NCBI GenBank assembly: GCA_965242915.1
Contig: CBDETN010000008.1
Location: forward strand, 1-28,361
Source: CAJXII01 sp965242915
GTDB lineage: Bacteria; Campylobacterota; Campylobacteria; Campylobacterales; Arcobacteraceae
Direction of reading: 5' to 3'
DNA: 28,361 nucleotides
Shown: piece by piece, positions 24,343 through 28,361 of the stretch
Numbering within the stretch: the stretch's first letter is position 1
Layout of the letters: the number at the start of each line of letters is the position of its first letter
Translations under genes and position numbers: made by a program
Notes under the pieces: generated by a model
Told to the model about the DNA's origin: nothing
What the model saw: only the letters and a program-made list of their open reading frames with translations
Databases searched by the model: none

Positions 24343-24614
24343 TAAATATATAACAATATCATTTCTAAAGTATTTAGAGGAGTAAAATAATGGGTTGTGT
24401 CGAGAGTGTAAATTAAACTCGTATAAATGTTTCTCTTAAATATCTGAAAAATGTAGGATAATATAGCAGTTGATTATGAAATTAAATCTTTAGAAAAATT
24501 ATCTTGATTTTTAGGAGTATTATAATATCCAATAAAAATAAGTTATTGAAGTAAGTTAAGACAAAACACACACGATACTTGTTACTTCAAATATTAAAAA
24601 AGCTATTTCGCTAG
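24343..24614. other. Intergenic stretch with a short ORF start and a hairpin, no recognised gene
   Basis: A strong Shine-Dalgarno (AGAGGAG) precedes ATG 24390, but the frame closes after 8 codons (MGCVESVN, stop 24414-24416), as if a gene had lost its body. Further on, 24546-24590 can form a hairpin with 9-base arms (TTGAAGTAA / TTACTTCAA) and an inner AAG/CTT pair. I see no conserved protein in any frame. It may be the scar of a lost mobile element. Confidence 0.4.
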
Positions 24615-24641
24615 TTTAAATAGGCACTACGCCTATTTAAA
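24615..24641 (-). terminator. Hairpin terminator after the 33-residue protein gene
   Basis: A perfect 11-base stem, TTTAAATAGGC / GCCTATTTAAA, surrounds a 5-base loop, starting 4 bases after the small gene's stop on the minus strand. A second small stem (AGC-GAAATA-GCT) followed by six T lies just beyond (24601-24613 read on the minus strand), together forming a plausible terminator. Confidence 0.55.
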
Positions 24642-24645
24642 TATA

Positions 24646-24747
24646 TTATTTTAGAGCTTTTTTTGCTTTTTTATCTGCTCTTTTTTCTTTCATTGTTTTT
24701 GCAGGTGCAGTTTTAGCTGATTTTTGTACATCTTTACCTTTTGCCAT
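24646..24747 (-). CDS. Small basic Lys/Ala-rich protein, 33 residues
   Basis: The frame runs MAKGKDVQKSAKTAPAKTMK then EKRADKKAKKALK and stops at TAA. AGGGGAT is well placed 6 bases before the ATG, and a hairpin follows the stop, so this is a complete transcription unit. Thirteen of 33 residues are Lys or Arg, with Ala making up most of the rest; the C-terminal half should be a charged helix. Small proteins starting MAKGKDVQK... occur in many bacteria as conserved hypotheticals, but I know no function. The charge suggests nucleic acid or ribosome contact (inference). It is too short for most gene finders. Confidence 0.7.
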   Translation of the reverse strand: MAKGKDVQKSAKTAPAKTMKEKRADKKAKKALK

Positions 24748-24814
24748 TTTATCCCCTTTATTTGAATTATATAATTAGTATAGCTTAAAAAATAAAAATA
24801 TAGTATTAACAAAA

Positions 24815-25195
24815 TTAAAGTAACAAACAAACTCTATTGGATACAAAAAAATCAATCAGTAAAAAAGAACTTTTTAGTTTTAAAGATGAACTTCTTGCAA
24901 AACTATTAATATTTTTACTTATTATTTTAGTATCTCCACTTAACCAAATCCAAGAGCCTATAACTTCTATTGTGATATTTTCATAATGTAATATTTGACT
25001 TATAATCTTTTCTAGTTCTATATCAAATTTTGTATCATTAGAAAAGTATATTTTATTTTCTATAAGGTCATTATAGATTTTATTTAATATTTTAAACTCT
25101 TCATTACTACCACCTACATCAAGATGTAAGATTTTAGCTAATCTTTTAAAAACTACTTTTGCCTTTTGAAGATTTTGAGGGTTTTTTCTTATCTC
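24815..25195 (-). pseudogene. Truncated phage/plasmid-type J-domain protein
   Basis: The open frame has no start codon and begins after a TAA at 25196-25198. It reads RKNPQNLQKAKVVFKRLAKI, LHLDVGGSNEEFKILNKIYN, DLIENKI, then ENITIEVIGSWIWLSGDTK. The first part is a J domain (KxxFRxLAKxxHPDxGGSxExFxxLNxAYxxL); the last is the GSWIWxSGDTKP block found in J-domain proteins of phages and plasmids, which normally continue with a GFKWSxxKxxWYW motif. Here the Hsp70-activating HPD is HLD (25118-25126), the N-terminus is missing and the C-terminus after GDTK diverges. It is very likely a dead remnant of an accessory element that also brought the radC copy. Confidence 0.65.
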
Positions 25196-25344
25196 TTATT
25201 TTTAATATTATTGTTTCAATAATATCTTATAGAATTTTATCGTGCTTTAGCATTCTTTAATAGCCCTGATAGTAGTGGAATTAAATTTTAATTTGATTGG
25301 AATGAATAGCAGGATAAAGCTCTAGTATATAAAAACATTGCAAA

Positions 25345-25371
25345 TTGACATACTTTCGCAAAAATTATAAA
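25345..25371 (+). promoter_or_regulatory. Promoter of the radC gene
   Basis: TTGACA (25345-25350) and TATAAA (25366-25371) are 15 bases apart. Transcription would start near 25378, which favours the ATG at 25392 as the real radC start. The 140 bases upstream hold no gene, only a 9-base-arm hairpin at 25205-25225 (ATATTATTG / CAATAATAT). Confidence 0.4.
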
Positions 25372-25391
25372 ATTTAATGTATTATTATCCT

Positions 25392-25922
25392 ATGAAAACA
25401 ATTAACCAATTAGAAAAATTTGACAAACCAAGGGAAAAGCTATTATCTAAAGGTGCTTCATCACTTAAAGATTATGAACTTATAGCGATACTTTTAGGTA
25501 GTGGGATAAAAGGCAAAGATGTAATAACATTATCAAAAGAGATAGTAAAACTATTTGAAAATGATTTTGTATCACTTGATTTAGATAAATTATTAAATAT
25601 ACACGGTTTAGGTATTGCAAAAGCTTCACAAATAATAAGTGCTATTGAACTATCAAAAAGATACCTTATTAAACAAAATAAAAAAATATCATCAGCAAAA
25701 GATGTGTATGATGAACTTTCAGATTATCACAATAAAAAGCAAGAGTATTTTTTATGTATATATCTTGATGGTGCTAATCATATTTGCCAAACAAGTGTGA
25801 TAACTATTGGCACTTTAAATCAAAGCTTAGTACATCCGAGAGAAGTTTTTGCACCTGCAATTGAAAATAGATGTGCTAGTATAATAGTTGCTCACAATCA
25901 TCCTAGGAGTCTGTCGGATTAG
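25392..25922 (+). pseudogene. radC: RadC/JAMM-domain protein, truncated in the metal site
   Basis: RadC proteins have a helix-hairpin-helix region and a zinc JAB/MPN domain. Present are KTINQLEKFDKPREKLLSKG, DYELIAILLGSG, the hairpin NIHGLGIAKASQI and the JAMM part LVHPREVFAPAIENRCASII then VAHNHP. The motif should go on as HNHPSGxxxPSxxD, but after HNHP the frame enters an IS1182 element and stops (RSLSD, TAG 25920). The catalytic Ser and Asp are absent. If the IS is removed, the sequence reads HNHPRYFI and stops, so radC had lost its end before the IS arrived. The 15 codons upstream to ATG 25377 are less likely part of it. The copy sits with a J-domain remnant, which suggests an accessory radC rather than the core gene. 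Confidence 0.85.
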
Positions 25923-27521
25923 CTAGATCCTAAATGCATGATTATGACTAAATGTATCATATTGATAAATTAAAATTTTCAATTATTCATTTTGCAGAAT
26001 AAATTTCAATATTATTGCTCAAATACTGCTATTATTACCTCTTTTAACAGCTAATTATATGTAGTCTTTTCAGATTATATCCTATACAAACAAGATTCCA
26101 TTCACCTTTGGCTTTTTTAAATCCTCTAAGCATAAATTGTCTAAATCCGATTACATGTTTTATAATACCAAAGACAGGTTCTACTGTACTTTTTCTTTCT
26201 GAATATATTTGTTTACCTTCTTTAGTTTGTAATCTGTATTTTAGTTTTTCTACAATTGTTGGATTGGGAGGTAGTGGTTCTTCATCTGTGAATCTTGTTT
26301 CTAATGCTTGGTTATGATGCTCTTTACCAAATGAAATATAAGGTATTGTATTTTTATCTTCACATAGTTGAATATTATCTTTACTAAAGTATCCTGCATC
26401 TGCTAAAAAAGATACTGGTTTTAATGATGGATGTTTATCATACCATTTAAAGCTTGGTATAACTTCTTGTTTATCGTTAGAGTTTTGAGTTAGATGTTGA
26501 TGTACTGTTAATCTTGAATCATGTTCTACTGAAGCTTGTCCGTTATATGCTTGCATATAACCTCCACCAGATACTGGCATAATTCTAGATTCATCATCCG
26601 TAAGATTTACTTGGTCTTTATCATTAGGAGTTGAATCTGGTTCTTTTAGAACTCTACCTTTAGATTTTTTACCTGTTAGTTTTTCTGTATCTTCTGTATA
26701 TTTTAGTTTATTATCATACTCTTTTTTATCTTTTTCATATCTAGTAATTGATCTTATTTCTATTTTGGAAATAGCATCTTTTATAACTTTTAAACGATCT
26801 TCTCTTCTTGATATCTCTTGCGGTATGTTCATACCTATATTTTCATCTTTATTATCTATGTCTTTAGCTTGAGCCATTAAAGATTTAACTTCATTTTCAA
26901 GTTGTTTTTGTAATTGTTTAGCATGCTTATAGCTAAGTGCTTTATGTTTAGAAGCATTTGCTTTTATTTTAGTTCCATCAAGGCTAACTTTTCCAACTTT
27001 TAATAATCCTGAGCCTTTAGCTATTAAAAGTATCTGTACAAATATATCTTCAAGTTCATTTAAAAATCTTTGTCTAAAATTTGCTATTGTATCATGGTCA
27101 GGATGACTATTTGCAGCTATATATCTAAATGCTATAGAATCATATGCAGCATTCTCTAACTTTCTACTGGAAAAGATACCTGTAGAGTATCCATAAAATA
27201 ATAATCCAAGTAATATCTTTGGATGATATGCTTGTTTACCAGATCTTCCACTATACTGTTTATCTATACTTGATATATCAAGTTGATCTATTATATCAAC
27301 AATAAATCTTGCAAGATGATTTTGAGGTAGCCAATCTTCAATTGATGGTGGTAAGAGATAAGCTTGATCTCTATCATAAGATATATATTTATTCATTTAG
27401 ATACTTTGTAAGTTATTTTATAGATGTAATTATAGCTAAATATTAATGTTTAAGCCCTTATACAAGGGGTATATCACGAGTTTTTTATTGAAAAATATTT
27501 AGATGTGTATCCGACAGACTC
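25907..27521 (-). mobile_element. IS1182-type insertion sequence with CTAG target duplication
   Basis: Inverted repeats GAGTCTGTCGGAT (25907-25919, reversed at 27509-27521) bound a 1615-bp element. CTAG occurs on both sides (25903-25906, 27522-27525), a palindromic 4-bp duplication. It is inserted at the broken end of radC. Confidence 0.94.
26044..27396 (-). CDS. IS1182-family transposase
   Basis: The 450-residue enzyme is full length. It has the N-terminal DUF772-type domain (YLLPPSIEDWLPQNHLARFI, SGKQAYHPKILLGLLFYGY, ANSHPDHDTIANFRQRF). The catalytic domain shows Asp140 (VSLDGTKIKANASKH), Asp333 (FLADAGYFSKDN) and Glu406 (RKSTVEPVFGIIKHVIGFRQ). A charged helical insert lies between about 150 and 260. 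No frame damage is seen, so the element may be mobile. It has a weak Shine-Dalgarno at ATG 27396. Confidence 0.93.
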   Translation of the reverse strand: MNKYISYDRDQAYLLPPSIEDWLPQNHLARFIVDIIDQLDISSIDKQYSGRSGKQAYHPKILLGLLFYGYSTGIFSSRKLENAAYDSIAFRYIAANSHPDHDTIANFRQRFLNELEDIFVQILLIAKGSGLLKVGKVSLDGTKIKANASKHKALSYKHAKQLQKQLENEVKSLMAQAKDIDNKDENIGMNIPQEISRREDRLKVIKDAISKIEIRSITRYEKDKKEYDNKLKYTEDTEKLTGKKSKGRVLKEPDSTPNDKDQVNLTDDESRIMPVSGGGYMQAYNGQASVEHDSRLTVHQHLTQNSNDKQEVIPSFKWYDKHPSLKPVSFLADAGYFSKDNIQLCEDKNTIPYISFGKEHHNQALETRFTDEEPLPPNPTIVEKLKYRLQTKEGKQIYSERKSTVEPVFGIIKHVIGFRQFMLRGFKKAKGEWNLVCIGYNLKRLHIISC

Positions 27522-27525
27522 CTAG

Positions 27526-28361
27526 ATATTTTATCTAATAAATTTTATTTTTAAGGTTTACACAGTTATATTTACACTCCCCAATTTTATAGATCTTTTT
27601 AGTTGTGCTGTGGTCTCTTTGATTCTTTCTATCTTCATCACTCATTTTATTTCTCTCTTTAAGACAAACATTATTTTTAATATCTTTTCTTTTAGTAGTT
27701 CATCAATAGCTTCTGATTTATAAGCTTTATCTGCACCTAATGATTTAATATCATCACCTAATTTTTCAACAAATGTATCAACGGTAGATATATCTGAGGT
27801 ATTGGCAAATGTTGTCATTGTTTCTAAAATAGCTCCTGAATCTGCATCTGTTGATATATGATTCTTATATCCTGTTGCATATTGTTTTTTACCTGCTTGA
27901 TAACCTGTTCTTACATCTTTATCTATCTTTTGTTTATGCTCATAACTATCATCTTCATTTTCAATTATCTTTTTTGAAGTTTCAATATCTTTAGTATCTT
28001 TATTTTGAATCTCATCAAGTTCTTCATTTTTAAGAGTTTTAGAGTTATAAGATTTCTTTTTTAATAATCTTGATATTTGTTTTGATGATGGTTTTTTCTT
28101 TTGTAATTCTTCTTCAATAAGTATATCTATCGCTTTATTTAAAGCTTCAACCTTTTGTCTACTTTCACTTTTTTGTTCTTTATTTTTATTTTTGATTCTA
28201 TTATTATGAGACTTTGTTAATGTTGCATCTACCAGTACATCTTTACCACCTGTTGCTATTAATCCTGCCTTTTCAAGTTGCTTATTAATATTTGTAAAAA
28301 GTTTACCATGAAGATTATTTTTAATTAAAGAATTTCTAAATCTACCTGTTGTAGTTGAGTC
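27526..28361 (-). pseudogene. IS5/IS1182-like transposase, partial and 3'-frameshifted
   Basis: An open frame enters from the right edge and runs on the minus strand to a TGA at 27642-27644. It reads DSTTTGRFRNSLIKNNLHGK, GGKDVLVDATLTKSHNNRIK with the first catalytic Asp, a long charged helical insert, YATGYKNHISTDADSGAILE and IKSLGADKAYKSEAID with the second Asp. After KEK the frame shifts; the neighbouring frame continues DIKNNVCLKERNKMSDEDRK and ends at a TAG at 27535-27537 without reaching the catalytic Glu. The element is therefore truncated at its 3' side, at the junction with radC. Confidence 0.78.

Noticed and set aside
26108..26317. 69-codon plus-strand frame in the IS1182 element
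   Set aside because: It is antisense to the intact transposase and has no ribosome-binding site.

Overview
The window is very AT-rich. Its gene content (a DprA of about 255 residues, NhaA, a DsbB/DsbA/TlpA thiol-redox operon, an orphan MotA/MotB-like pair, TATAAT-type -10 boxes without clear -35 boxes) fits a Campylobacterota genome, most likely Arcobacteraceae. That placement is inference from protein style and base composition; no 16S or other marker is present.

About half of the DNA is insertion sequence (IS) or IS debris. I see two copies of an unassigned DDE element with GAGCC ends (one with a clean 4-bp target duplication), an IS4-type element with an 11-bp target duplication, an IS5-type element carrying an IS481-type element inside it, two further IS481-type copies, an IS30-type element, an IS1182-type element with CTAG duplications, and fragments of IS3, IS21, IS256/IS1249-like and further IS5-type elements. 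Most transposase genes are broken by homopolymer frameshifts, stop codons or nested insertions. The two GAGCC transposases, one IS481 transposase (20014-21000) and the IS1182 transposase are full length.

Layout. 1-1400: the tail of an unknown gene, then what looks like the relic of a small integron: an attC-like hairpin (192-263), a decayed HNH endonuclease gene in cassette orientation, an attI-like core (1091-1097) and the N-terminal third of an integron-type tyrosine recombinase. 1483-3433: dprA and nhaA, convergent and overlapping. 3459-9357: nested ISs around a tRNA-Val(GAC). 9358-11218: the end of a lytic transglycosylase gene, then dsbB-dsbA-tlpA. 11361-12557: an unknown one-helix membrane protein gene split by an in-frame TGA. 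12595-17766: tandem repeats and seven IS elements or fragments. 17767-19952: a two-gene operon for a MotA/TolQ/ExbB-like channel and an OmpA/MotB-like stator protein, boxed in by IS30 and IS481. 21171-23535: a redox/xenobiotic island with a nitroreductase, a decayed mdaB-like gene, a divergent HxlR regulator with a palindromic operator candidate, and an AEC transporter translationally coupled to the regulator. 23617-24747: a DsbC-like periplasmic thiol protein and a 33-residue basic protein. 24815-28361: remains of a phage/plasmid-type J-domain protein, a truncated radC, an IS1182 element and a broken IS5-like transposase running off the end.

The best candidates for something noteworthy are the integron relic, the orphan ion-driven motor pair (Zorya-like in architecture but without Zorya effectors here), the J-domain/RadC accessory remnant and the HxlR regulon. 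I found no CRISPR array and no complete, clearly new defence system.
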